The notes beneath the pieces are model-generated. The model made no database searches and was not told where the DNA came from. It saw only the letters and a program-made list of their open reading frames with translations. Positions 37,611-46,622 of a DNA stretch of 63,324 nucleotides are shown one piece after another. A program made the translations under genes and the position numbers. Origin of the DNA: Gammaproteobacteria bacterium (GTDB lineage Bacteria; Pseudomonadota; Gammaproteobacteria; HTCC5015); the NCBI GenBank assembly GCA_016928055.1, contig JAFGLM010000006.1:1-63324 (forward strand), read 5' to 3'. Position 1 is the first letter of the stretch; each line of letters starts with the position of its first letter.

Positions 37611-37632
37611 GCATTTGTATGATAATATTATG
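37611..37632. promoter_or_regulatory. Candidate operator before araB, similar to the symporter site
   Basis: GCATTTGTATG followed by ATAATATTATG and C. It shares GCATTT...ATAATATTAT...GC with 19627-19652. The position just upstream of araB suits a repressor. The factor could be the GntR protein at 18623-19363, but this is unproven. Confidence 0.45.
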
Positions 37633-37662
37633 CAATTGGCTTGTAAAACCTTTTGTTGGCTA

Positions 37663-40557
37663 TTAATGGAGGCTGTCTATGACAACAGTTGCGGCCTTTA
37701 ATCCTGGCGATCCGGCATGTACGACTATTTTGCCGGGCTGCCGATCCGCCTGCACGATGACCTGCGCCAGACCGTTAAATGCCCTGCGCTGCCATGCCGC
37801 ATGTGGTTTGTAGACCTGAACAACACCCGGATAGGAATTTAATTCTTCCCACCAGACGGTTTTAACAAATGGTGTGCCAACCGCGACAAAACTGTTGTTG
37901 CCTTGCTTAAGAATGTTGGGATCCAGTATGTAGTCCTGGTTTTTTGCGCCGCGCGCGATATTTTTTGCGATCCTTTTACCATTTATAAAAACAGACTGAT
38001 GCTCGCTAATGCTGGCCGTAAAAAGCGACACTTTGGTGTCGCGAGTTAAAACAGGTAACAGGAAAGACCCGCGTATAACAATCAGCTCATCGCCGGCCGG
38101 CTTGTTAACTTCGCTGGTCTGTTTAAAGTCAGCCCACTGTGAATCATCGAATCGGTAATTCGTTTCGGTATTTACTTTGTCTTTTAAAATTAGTGAAGAT
38201 TTCAGCTTTTGTATATCTATTACACTTACGCTATCCAGAAATTGTTCCGGTTCATGGTCTGACGGATTCCCATTGCCAACACCGATAATTTTCCCAGGGC
38301 CCTCAAGCTTAAAAGTGATTTTATTTTCGGCTGTTGGTACAACGCGACCTGAGCTGTCTTCCAATTGAACAGTAATAACAGATATATCTTCTCCGTCAGC
38401 ATTAATGATTGTTTTGTCAGAGAGCAAACGAATAACGGCTGCTTGATCCGTGGTATCCAATGTTTTCTCGATATAGTCTTTCCCGTTTTTATATGCTTTT
38501 GCCAGCAATGTTCCCGGTTTATAAGGTACCTCCCATTTGATATGGGATAAATGCGGCATGGATTTACGGCCAAGGCTGTTGCCATTCAGAAAAAGCTCAA
38601 CTTCATCAGCATTACTGTAGGCACGCACTTCGATTGGTTCCTCATCTCTTTTACCTTCCTGATTCCAGTGTGGCGAAAGATAGAGGACGGGTTTGTCAGT
38701 CCACCAGCTTTGCAAATAATAAAAGGGATCTTTGGGAAAACCGCAAAGGTCAATGACACCGGATTGTGAAGTCACTTGCGGCCAGCCATAAGGATTGGGT
38801 TCGCCGCGGTGATCAAAACCGGTCCAAAAGAAAATGCCGGATATGAATGGCCTGCTGGCGCAAAACCGAAGCCCGTTTTCTATGCTGGTGCTATCCTTTT
38901 TGCGATCGGTTGGTGCCAAATATGCTCTATCCGGATTATCCGCATAAATGCCCCGCGTGCTGCGTGTTGTACTCTCCTCGGTTAGCCACGATGGTTGATT
39001 TGGAAACGCGGCATGATGTCCGTCGATATCACCATGGTATTCATAGTTAAATCCCATTAAATCGATTACAGATGAAATTCCCTGCCCCCAGCCACCGCTC
39101 ATGGCAGCGGTTACGCGTCTTGATGGATCGAGTTTTTGCACAAAATCTTGCATTGTTTTAGCGATTCTCGCACCGGTTTCGTTTCCTTCAATAGCCCATT
39201 CTTCGTTACCAATGGACCAGGCGATAATGCTTGGATGATTGCGGTTTTGTAAGATCATTTGTTCCAGTTCGTGCAAATGTTCCGTCGAAGAACCCATTAA
39301 ACGATTTTCCACCAACACCAGCATGCCCAGCTGATCAGCTGCATCCAGTAATTCAGGGGTTGGTGGATTGTGTGCAGAACGATATGCGTTGCTGCCCATT
39401 TCCTTAAGTCGTTTCAGGCGAAACGTTTGCAGTGCATCCGGAACAGCTGCCCCCACACCGGCGTGATCCTGGTGATTATTGCTGCCTTTGATCTGCAAAT
39501 GTTTGCCATTAAGAAAGAATCCCTTGTCCGGATCAAAGCGAACGCTGCGCATTCCAAAATTTGTTTTATAACGATCGATGGTTTTATTTTTTGATTGAAT
39601 CGTCGTGTCGAGCCGGTATAAAAACGGATTTTCGAGAGACCATAGAGCCGGTTTTTTAACACGAATTTCCTGGCTTGATTCTATTGTTTCACCCGCCGCG
39701 AGCGTTATTGTTTCCGGGTTGCTTATCGCGACAGGGGTATCTTGCTGACCGTTCAGAGTATGCAGTAACTTTACTATTGCGTTGTTTTGCGATTCATTGG
39801 TGATTTTCGTTTTGACAGTAACGGTCGCTGTCTGATTTTTATTGATGGTTGTAGTGACAAATGTGCCGTATTGGGCAACATGTACCGGCGCTGTTTTGCT
39901 TAACCAGACATGACGGTATATTCCGGCGCCTTCATAATACCATCCTTCTTCCATAGTGGTGTCGGCGCGCACGGTGATCACATTTTCGGAGCCATAATTT
40001 AGATAATCGCTCAAGTCATATTGAAAACCGGTATAGCCGCTGTGGTGTTCACCAATATAAAAACCGTTTATCCATACTCTGGAGTCACGATGCACACCAT
40101 CAAATTCAATAACGATGCGTTTACCGAGATCAGATTCGGGAATAAAAAAAGTCTTACGATACCAGCCGATACTATTTTCAGGAAAATTTCGTCCGATTGC
40201 CCGGTATCCCTGGTTTTGTGTTCCATTTTTATCGAATGGAAGTTCCACCGCCCAGTCGTGCGGTAGATTTAAAATGCGCCAGGCCCGGTCATCGAACTTC
40301 GGGTTTGCAGGTCCGTCACCGTAACCGGTTTTTGCATAATAGGAAAAATCGCGAACACCATGATCAAAATCCTTCTCACTGTTCCATGCGTGGCCCAACG
40401 CAAAACGCCAGCCATAATCCATGTTAAGTTGTTCACGTACGGAAAATTCCGTCGCGAAGGTCGGTGTGGGAAAGAGTAAATAACAAAACAGAGCCGTTAA
40501 TAAAAGAATGAAAGAGTTTCTCCTCATAACGGCGCTTGATATGCGCCGCCGTTTCAT
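37663..40557 (-). CDS. GH2 beta-galactosidase-like enzyme, exported
   Basis: 964 residues. ATG 40557 overlaps the GH5 stop (ATGA). It is followed by a basic stretch and a hydrophobic helix ending FPTPTFA, a signal peptide. GH2 order: jelly-roll sugar-binding domain (NLPHDWAVELPFDKNG), Ig-like domain, TIM barrel with acid/base Glu in IAWSIGNEEWAIEG (~residue 456) and nucleophile region WLTEESTTRS (~524), then extra beta-sandwich domains. In this locus it probably removes beta-galactose (or alpha-L-arabinopyranose) from hemicellulose fragments, alongside GH35. Exact sugar unknown. Confidence 0.92.
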   Translation of the reverse strand: MKRRRISSAVMRRNSFILLLTALFCYLLFPTPTFATEFSVREQLNMDYGWRFALGHAWNSEKDFDHGVRDFSYYAKTGYGDGPANPKFDDRAWRILNLPHDWAVELPFDKNGTQNQGYRAIGRNFPENSIGWYRKTFFIPESDLGKRIVIEFDGVHRDSRVWINGFYIGEHHSGYTGFQYDLSDYLNYGSENVITVRADTTMEEGWYYEGAGIYRHVWLSKTAPVHVAQYGTFVTTTINKNQTATVTVKTKITNESQNNAIVKLLHTLNGQQDTPVAISNPETITLAAGETIESSQEIRVKKPALWSLENPFLYRLDTTIQSKNKTIDRYKTNFGMRSVRFDPDKGFFLNGKHLQIKGSNNHQDHAGVGAAVPDALQTFRLKRLKEMGSNAYRSAHNPPTPELLDAADQLGMLVLVENRLMGSSTEHLHELEQMILQNRNHPSIIAWSIGNEEWAIEGNETGARIAKTMQDFVQKLDPSRRVTAAMSGGWGQGISSVIDLMGFNYEYHGDIDGHHAAFPNQPSWLTEESTTRSTRGIYADNPDRAYLAPTDRKKDSTSIENGLRFCASRPFISGIFFWTGFDHRGEPNPYGWPQVTSQSGVIDLCGFPKDPFYYLQSWWTDKPVLYLSPHWNQEGKRDEEPIEVRAYSNADEVELFLNGNSLGRKSMPHLSHIKWEVPYKPGTLLAKAYKNGKDYIEKTLDTTDQAAVIRLLSDKTIINADGEDISVITVQLEDSSGRVVPTAENKITFKLEGPGKIIGVGNGNPSDHEPEQFLDSVSVIDIQKLKSSLILKDKVNTETNYRFDDSQWADFKQTSEVNKPAGDELIVIRGSFLLPVLTRDTKVSLFTASISEHQSVFINGKRIAKNIARGAKNQDYILDPNILKQGNNSFVAVGTPFVKTVWWEELNSYPGVVQVYKPHAAWQRRAFNGLAQVIVQADRQPGKIVVHAGSPGLKAATVVIDSLH

Positions 40558-41843
40558 GGCGCGGCGCTGACTATGGCATCAACGATATCCTGATCAAATA
40601 CAGTGTTGTCACTGCGATCAAATATAGCCATAGTGTGATCGCCGATATAACCGTTGTCCCAATAGATGGGCACCATGCCATGATCCACCGCGGCCTGGGT
40701 GATGTATTCGTTCCAGTCAACTCTGAAGTCTTCGTGGCCCGCAATATTAGTGCGCGAAATCACGCCGTATTCACCCAGAATTACCGGGACACCCTGATCA
40801 ACAAAGTTTGACTTCATGGCGCTAAATTGCGAATCAACCCAGGGTTCATTACAGCAGCCTTCGGTCGCGTTGGGATCGGGTGCGGTTTCACCCCACTGCC
40901 AGATATCGTCGCTACTCGTATCGATAGTGAACTGATACGGATCGTAATAGTGCACTTCCATAAATAGTCTATTAGCAGCACTATCAGTAGGAATGATGGC
41001 GTGATTCACAGTGTGTGTGATGTTAGTGTTAAAGCCCTGCACAACCAGATAACGGTTGGCATTGTGGCCGCCGGTGGCGCGCACAGTGTTGACAAAGGTC
41101 TGATTGAAGCTGTTTTGAACCGTGTAGTATTCAACGGTAGGGGGATTATAGTTGCCCTCAAATAATACTTCGTTAGTACCGGCAAACAGCAGATGTTCAT
41201 CGTAATCGCAAAAGTGCGTGGCAATCTGATTCCACATGGTGGCAAGCCGGTTATTTAGGGCATTCTGATTAGCGTAGGTGGGGTTATTCAGCCAGCCACC
41301 ATCCCAGTGTTCATTGATAATCACGTACATATCGGCATTAATGGCGTAATCGACCACTTCTGCCACGCGATTCAGCCAGGCGGTATCAATAGTGAAAGTG
41401 GCTGCGTTGGAAAAGTCACTCCAGGCTACCGGGATGCGAATGGTATCGAACCCGGCAGCTTTAACGGCGTTGATCAGCTCCTGGGTGACGACTGGATTGC
41501 CCCAGGCGGTTTCATCGCCGGGACCCATTGCCTCGAGTGTATTACCCAGATTCCAGCCTACGCCCATCAGTTGCGATAACTCGACGGCGGTCAGGGTGCC
41601 GGTTAACGGCTCACCTGTACAACTGCCTGACGAACTGGAGCTGCTGGAACTGGAAGAGCTTGAACTTGAACTACTGGAGGAGCTGCCGCTGCCGGAACCG
41701 CCGCCGCCACAGCCGGTCAGATTGATTGCCATCAGAAGTAACAGCAATAATCCGAATCCGGATAATTGAATCGACCGGTACTGGCTTGTGGACTTCCTGT
41801 CCTGATAATGCTCGCCCTGAGTCTTTTCTCGCTGGCTATGCAT
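40554..41843 (-). CDS. GH5 endo-xyloglucanase/endoglucanase lipoprotein with poly-serine linker
   Basis: 429 residues. A polar N-terminus, one hydrophobic segment and lipobox LTGC (~residue 45) precede GGGG and a run of about 19 serines, a linker style typical of Cellvibrio and Saccharophagus enzymes. The catalytic domain resembles GH5 subfamily 4: LMGVGWNLGNTLEAMG, INEHWDGGWLNNP, acid/base Glu in LLFAGTNEVLFEG and nucleophile Glu in PVILGEYGVISR. Subfamily 4 members often prefer xyloglucan, which fits the neighbours. The lipid anchor and flexible linker would display it on the outer-membrane surface. It has its own upstream gap (41844-41964), so a separate promoter is possible. Confidence 0.94.
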   Translation of the reverse strand: MHSQREKTQGEHYQDRKSTSQYRSIQLSGFGLLLLLLMAINLTGCGGGGSGSGSSSSSSSSSSSSSSSSSSSGSCTGEPLTGTLTAVELSQLMGVGWNLGNTLEAMGPGDETAWGNPVVTQELINAVKAAGFDTIRIPVAWSDFSNAATFTIDTAWLNRVAEVVDYAINADMYVIINEHWDGGWLNNPTYANQNALNNRLATMWNQIATHFCDYDEHLLFAGTNEVLFEGNYNPPTVEYYTVQNSFNQTFVNTVRATGGHNANRYLVVQGFNTNITHTVNHAIIPTDSAANRLFMEVHYYDPYQFTIDTSSDDIWQWGETAPDPNATEGCCNEPWVDSQFSAMKSNFVDQGVPVILGEYGVISRTNIAGHEDFRVDWNEYITQAAVDHGMVPIYWDNGYIGDHTMAIFDRSDNTVFDQDIVDAIVSAAP

Positions 41844-41869
41844 TGCGGCGTCTCGTCTGTGACCATCAA

Positions 41870-41895
41870 ATAGTCTGTATGACTATATTGTAGAC
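41870..41895. promoter_or_regulatory. Inverted repeat in the GH5 upstream region
   Basis: ATAGTC-TGTAT-GACTAT is an inverted repeat with 6-bp arms (41870-41886). The overlapping TGTATGACTATATTGTA resembles the core before araB (TGTATGATAATATTAT). Possible operator for the GH5-GH2 pair. Confidence 0.3.
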
Positions 41896-41964
41896 CAGTG
41901 ATGCCCAAAAATTCACCCTTAAAATGCCAAATTCATCGTATTTGGGGCAATGCAGAAGCCAATC

Positions 41965-43920
41965 TCACTTGCTAGTAGGCTCTTTAAGTACATCCCAGTC
42001 ATCCGTTCTAAATGGAGATGCGGGTAAAGCTTCAGAGTTCATCAGATTGGCTGTTTCCGGATTGTCGGACCAGGCGTAGCGAACTGCGGCTGGTTTAGTT
42101 ATATCAGGATGGCTGACCAAAATTATATCGCCTTCGATACGTGCTTCAGCGGGCAAAAACTGTTTGTCGGCAGCAGCAATCGTAAATCCAGCAGGCGGCC
42201 CATCGCCACGGACCTGTAAACCTGTACCCGCATATTGAAATTTCAGTTCGATTTGATTGCCTTTGATTCGATGACTTAGCAGGCGAGGCCCCGAGTAGAG
42301 CAGACTGTCTTCACCATAAACAACATGCCGAGCTGCCAGCGCCAGTCGATGTCCCACATCCTGTTTATTACGAGGATGGATATCATTCGGGTTGCCAATA
42401 TCAATCGTTACTGCTTCCGCGGTATTCGGCAAACTGAGTGCACTTGATTGAGATTCACGTAACACGGCCCATGGACTACCGTGTTCGTTATCACCGCCAG
42501 ATATCCAATTAGCCAGTTGTACCCACAGGAACGGCATATTTTTTTGTTTCCACTCCTGACGCCAGCTATTAATAAAATCGACAAAGAGATTTCGATATTG
42601 ATAGGCGTCGGCGACTGTTGCATTGGCTTCACCCTGATACCAGATAACGCCTTTGATCGGGTATCGCTGAATGGGATAGATCATTTTGTTGTAGAGCAGG
42701 GTGGCGATCTGATTTTTGTTATCGTCTGGATTTAAAATGATTTTGTCGACCCTGAATTTCCAGTTACCGGATAATTGATGTTGTGCGCCTCCTTTCACCC
42801 GAACAAAATTTAGATTCGGGTCGCCATGAATACCACCACCACCGCCGCTATCTTCAACGCGCACCGCAATGGTGTTGACGCCACTTTTTAATAATTTAGC
42901 TGAAACAGAATAACGTCGCGGCACATTCCACTGCTGTATTGTCTCACCGATTTTTACACCATTAACCCAGGTCTGATCCGAATCATCAATCGGGCCCAGT
43001 CCAAGTGTGATGTCATTTTTTGCCTGTTCGGCAGTCAATGTAAAGGTGGTTCGGTACCAGGCGATACCATCCATGCCGATATATTCCTGAGCTTCCCAAA
43101 GTGCTGGAACAGTAATATTTGCCCAATTGCTGTCATCAAGATTTGCATTCGCCCATACGGCCTTGCCATTGACTATGCCCCCGGCTGATGCCGACCAGTG
43201 TGCCAGTTTGCGTTCAAGCGCGAGCTGATTTTTTTTATCCTGCTCCACCATTGGTTGTAATAATTTGCTGAGTGATTTCTCATCCATGTCCAGACTGTTA
43301 ATACTCATCCACGGCTCGATTCGACTTCCTCCCCAGCTGGAATTAATTAATCCGATGGGCACACCGGTTTTGGCGCGCAACTCACGCGCGAAAAAATAAC
43401 CCACTGCAGTGAAATCGCCAACGGTTTTGGGTGACGCCGATTGCCACGAACCACCTGCCAGTTGTTTTTCCGGCTGATTAGCCCACGATTTGGGAATTTT
43501 AAAATGCCTGATTTTGGAATCATTGGCACTTGCCATTTCAATTTTTGCATTGTTTGAATCTTTTACAGTCCATTCCATATTGGATTGACCGGAACAAAGC
43601 CAGACATCACCGACCAATACATTTTTGATCGTGCGTTTATCAGTGCCATTATCGACAGACAAAATATAGGGGCCACCGGCCTTAAATTTGGGCAGGTAGA
43701 CATGCCAGCTGCCGTTTCCCGCCGCTTTTGTCTTTGCATTGCGTTGGTCCAGTTGAACGTGAATACTGCTGCCGGGCTCGCTCCACCCCCAGACATGAAT
43801 TGGCTGATTGCGTTGTAATACCATCTCATCGCTGAACAGTAACGGAAGTTCCAGTGCAGCATGCGCGAACGATGCGAATACTATCAGTAAAGCAAGCGAT
43901 ATCGTACGAAGGGTGGTCAT
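41965..43920 (-). CDS. SASA/CE20-like carbohydrate acetylesterase with inserted beta-sandwich
   Basis: 651 residues with a signal peptide (SFAHA, ~residue 22). SGNH-hydrolase parts are split: the Ser block WLCSGQSNMEWTV near residue 110, GVPIGLINSSWGGSRIEPW (Gly/Asn-type block), and GVIWYQGEANATVADAYQYR with the late NPNDIHPRNKQDVGHRLA, which carries the Asp-x-x-His pair. Between them lies a galactose-binding-like beta-sandwich (WYRTTFTLTAEQAKND, TWVNGVKIG). This split layout is what I recall for xyloglucan acetylesterases of family CE20, first found in a Xanthomonas xyloglucan locus. It would remove O-acetyl groups from galactosyl side chains before GH35 acts. ATGA overlap with the GH3 stop indicates coupling. 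Confidence 0.88.
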   Translation of the reverse strand: MTTLRTISLALLIVFASFAHAALELPLLFSDEMVLQRNQPIHVWGWSEPGSSIHVQLDQRNAKTKAAGNGSWHVYLPKFKAGGPYILSVDNGTDKRTIKNVLVGDVWLCSGQSNMEWTVKDSNNAKIEMASANDSKIRHFKIPKSWANQPEKQLAGGSWQSASPKTVGDFTAVGYFFARELRAKTGVPIGLINSSWGGSRIEPWMSINSLDMDEKSLSKLLQPMVEQDKKNQLALERKLAHWSASAGGIVNGKAVWANANLDDSNWANITVPALWEAQEYIGMDGIAWYRTTFTLTAEQAKNDITLGLGPIDDSDQTWVNGVKIGETIQQWNVPRRYSVSAKLLKSGVNTIAVRVEDSGGGGGIHGDPNLNFVRVKGGAQHQLSGNWKFRVDKIILNPDDNKNQIATLLYNKMIYPIQRYPIKGVIWYQGEANATVADAYQYRNLFVDFINSWRQEWKQKNMPFLWVQLANWISGGDNEHGSPWAVLRESQSSALSLPNTAEAVTIDIGNPNDIHPRNKQDVGHRLALAARHVVYGEDSLLYSGPRLLSHRIKGNQIELKFQYAGTGLQVRGDGPPAGFTIAAADKQFLPAEARIEGDIILVSHPDITKPAAVRYAWSDNPETANLMNSEALPASPFRTDDWDVLKEPTSK

Positions 43921-46463
43921 TCCTGTTCTCCTTTAGTTTTTTGACAGGTTAAATTTTCCTGTCCTTTTATAACGTATTTGATGTTGGCCAGTGAAACTTC
44001 GCCTGACCCTGCGCCTTCAAGTGCAAAAGGCAATGATATTTGACCAAATCGATCCGATGGCCTTGCCAGACACGAAAGCTTGATAGCAACTGTTTTCCAG
44101 TTCTTCGCTGCCTGCGTGTTAGCGTATTGCGTCAGTGAAAACCGCCGCTCACAATCTTCCCCGCAACGCATCATTAGAGCAAGGTTATCGATATTTTTAG
44201 ATTCAACTTTTAAATCAAAGGTTATTACGCCATCGGGTAGATAGCTTGACAGATCGATCGGTTGCCCGTCGGTGAAATATAAAAGTGCATGTTGCGTATT
44301 ATTCCATGCCAGGGTTAGCGCATCGCCTTGAATATCTTTATCTGTTGCACTGACAAGCACATCGCCGTCCGGCGTTGCAGCGAATGCTCCGCTTAATATT
44401 TGCCTGTGTTGCTGGTTCCGGATATACACACGCCAGGGTTCCAGAGCTTTTCCAATATATAAAGGTATCTCTGCGGGATTTGCTGTGGTTAGGTTTGAAA
44501 AGTTTTCTTCCAGTGAGTCCAGTTCTTTCTGGGCGGATGCATAAGTCAAGCTGTAACCCAATCCAAACAGTGGGTCATAGTGACTATGATGTGGATTGAG
44601 GATTTCCTGTGATGGATTTTTTGGCCATGAGAATGACAGTTTCCCCTTAAAGTCATAATCTACCACCCCATCAGTTTTGGTAAATAAAACATCGGCTACG
44701 CCGGCGCCTTCACTGCCGGGGAGCCACGCTGCCACGAAAGCATCTGAAGCATTTAATTCCGGATTTACCCAAAGTGGTCGTCCCGACAAAAATATCGAAA
44801 TAACAGGAATATTTTCAGCACTCAGTTTTTTAAGTAACGCCAGACTTTTTTTTCTGCCCGCCTCAAATTCAATTGTATTGAGATCGCCGAGCCCTTCAGC
44901 GTATGGATCCTCTCCAAAGACAACGATAGCAACATCAGGTTTCTGTTTATAACTTCCATCGACTGATAATATCGTTTTACCACCAGCACGGTTTACTGTT
45001 TCCCGAATACCTTCGTAAATTGATGTTGCACCTGGAAAGTCTTCGTTATTGTGTGAACCCTGCCAATGCATACTCCAGCCACCGCATTGTTTGCCAATAT
45101 CATTGGCACCGTCACCGGCAACTAATATTGTCTGTCGCGGATCAAGCGGTAAGATGCCATTTCGGTTTTTAAGCAAAACCAGGCTTTCACGCACCGCCTG
45201 TCTTGCGACAGCGCGATGTTGTGGATGCCCGACGATAGTTTTATTTTTTGCAGCAGCAGAATCTGAAGGTCTGTGTTCAAACAAACCGGCACGCAATTTC
45301 ACTCGCAGAATTCGCCGCACCGCGTCATCCAGACGCTGCTCGGAAATTTCACCAGAGCGTACCTGGGTCAGTGTGTTGCGTATCATGGCTTTCCAGTCAC
45401 GAGTTACCATTATCAGATCAACGCCCGCGTTAATTGCCGCCGCGCAAGAACTGTTAGTACAACCGCGTAACTGTCCGTGACCATTCCAGTCACCAACGAC
45501 CAGCCCATCAAACCCCATTCGATTTTTCAGTACTTTGGTTAACAGGTAGTGATTGCCGTGCAATTTATCCCCGTTCCACGAAGAAAAGCTGGCCATAATC
45601 GTTTGCACGCCGGCCTGGATAGAGGCGACGTAACCAGGATTATGGATTGTGACCAGCTCCTGTTCGCTGATTCGCGTATTTCCCTGATCGTCGCCTTCCA
45701 GAGTGCCCCCATCACCGATAAAGTGTTTGGCAGTAGCGACAACATGTTGATCGTCGAGAAAACTGCTGTCTGCAGGATTGCCCTGCAATCCGGCAACCAT
45801 CGCTGCGGCGAGTTGTTTTACGATATCCGGATCTTCTGAATAGCTTTCGTAGGTACGCCCCCAACGGTCATTTTGTGCAACTGCCACCGTGGGTGCAAAT
45901 GCCCAGTTAATTCCGGTCGCATGTAATTCACGAGCGGTTATATCGCCGATTTGTTTTACAAGTTCTGGATTTCGGGTTGCGCCCAGACCGATATTGTGTG
46001 GAAAGATCGTGGCACCTTTAACCAGGGCATGCCCGTGTACGGCGTCGGTGCCCCAAATAACAGGTATGGCGGCGTTACCGTCTGTTGTGTCCATGGATGC
46101 ATCGTAAAAAGCATCCGCCATTGCCAGCCATTCAGATGCGGTGGCATCAGGATTTTGGTTGGGTTTTGAAGTACCACCATTCAACACTGAGCCGATATGA
46201 TATTTTTTTATTTCCTCGGGGGTAATGTGAATGATTTCCGCTTGCATAATCTGGCCGACTTTCTCTTCCAACGACATGCCGGCCAGTAATGATTCGATTT
46301 TTGCAGTTTCGGCAGCAGAAGCTTGTACTGGGTTGCTGACTTGTGGCCAGAGACTGATATCGGTTATATGAGTTTCCGTCGGCTTATTTTCTTGATTGCA
46401 TGAAGAAATTAATGACAAAGCGCAAAACAGGGCAAGCAGACCAAGATATTTATTTTCAGGCAA
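43917..46463 (-). CDS. GH3 beta-glucosidase with C-terminal ExoP-like domain, lipoprotein
   Basis: 848 residues if translation starts at TTG 46463, which has GAGGA seven bases upstream and begins a lipoprotein signal ending LISSC. ATG codons at 46484 and 46529 are in frame but lack a ribosome binding site. GH3 order: TIM barrel (VGQIMQAEI, PVIWGTDAVHGHALVKGATI, TAKHFIGDGGT), nucleophile Asp in DGLVVGDWNGHG, alpha/beta sandwich (SLVLLKNRNGILPLD, VVFGEDPYAEG), then a C-terminal ExoP/galactose-binding domain (~residues 660-848). It would remove glucose from de-branched xyloglucan oligosaccharides. It follows GH31 after a 159-bp gap holding a GC-rich hairpin. Confidence 0.93.
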   Translation of the reverse strand: MPENKYLGLLALFCALSLISSCNQENKPTETHITDISLWPQVSNPVQASAAETAKIESLLAGMSLEEKVGQIMQAEIIHITPEEIKKYHIGSVLNGGTSKPNQNPDATASEWLAMADAFYDASMDTTDGNAAIPVIWGTDAVHGHALVKGATIFPHNIGLGATRNPELVKQIGDITARELHATGINWAFAPTVAVAQNDRWGRTYESYSEDPDIVKQLAAAMVAGLQGNPADSSFLDDQHVVATAKHFIGDGGTLEGDDQGNTRISEQELVTIHNPGYVASIQAGVQTIMASFSSWNGDKLHGNHYLLTKVLKNRMGFDGLVVGDWNGHGQLRGCTNSSCAAAINAGVDLIMVTRDWKAMIRNTLTQVRSGEISEQRLDDAVRRILRVKLRAGLFEHRPSDSAAAKNKTIVGHPQHRAVARQAVRESLVLLKNRNGILPLDPRQTILVAGDGANDIGKQCGGWSMHWQGSHNNEDFPGATSIYEGIRETVNRAGGKTILSVDGSYKQKPDVAIVVFGEDPYAEGLGDLNTIEFEAGRKKSLALLKKLSAENIPVISIFLSGRPLWVNPELNASDAFVAAWLPGSEGAGVADVLFTKTDGVVDYDFKGKLSFSWPKNPSQEILNPHHSHYDPLFGLGYSLTYASAQKELDSLEENFSNLTTANPAEIPLYIGKALEPWRVYIRNQQHRQILSGAFAATPDGDVLVSATDKDIQGDALTLAWNNTQHALLYFTDGQPIDLSSYLPDGVITFDLKVESKNIDNLALMMRCGEDCERRFSLTQYANTQAAKNWKTVAIKLSCLARPSDRFGQISLPFALEGAGSGEVSLANIKYVIKGQENLTCQKTKGEQE

Positions 46464-46545
46464 GTTTAATTCCTCAGTTCCCATATATGGGGTATATGAA
46501 CAGAATCGATGTTGCTGGTTAGTTTGCAATTTATTTAAGAAGTTG

Positions 46546-46571
46546 CCGCCGCTGCGATGGCGCAGCGGCGG
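46546..46571 (-). other. GC-rich hairpin between GH31 and GH3
   Basis: Perfect 11-bp arms (CCGCCGCTGCG / CGCAGCGGCGG) with a four-base loop. No T-run follows on the minus strand, so it is more likely a transcript-stabilising or attenuating structure than a full terminator. Confidence 0.6.
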
Positions 46572-46622
46572 TGAGGCTACTTTACCTGGAAATCTTTGTT
46601 TTAAAAGACAATCCAGTAATCT

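Noticed and set aside
46546..46571. Intrinsic terminator between GH31 and GH3
   Set aside because: The stem is strong but no T-run follows on the transcribed strand; listed as a plain hairpin.
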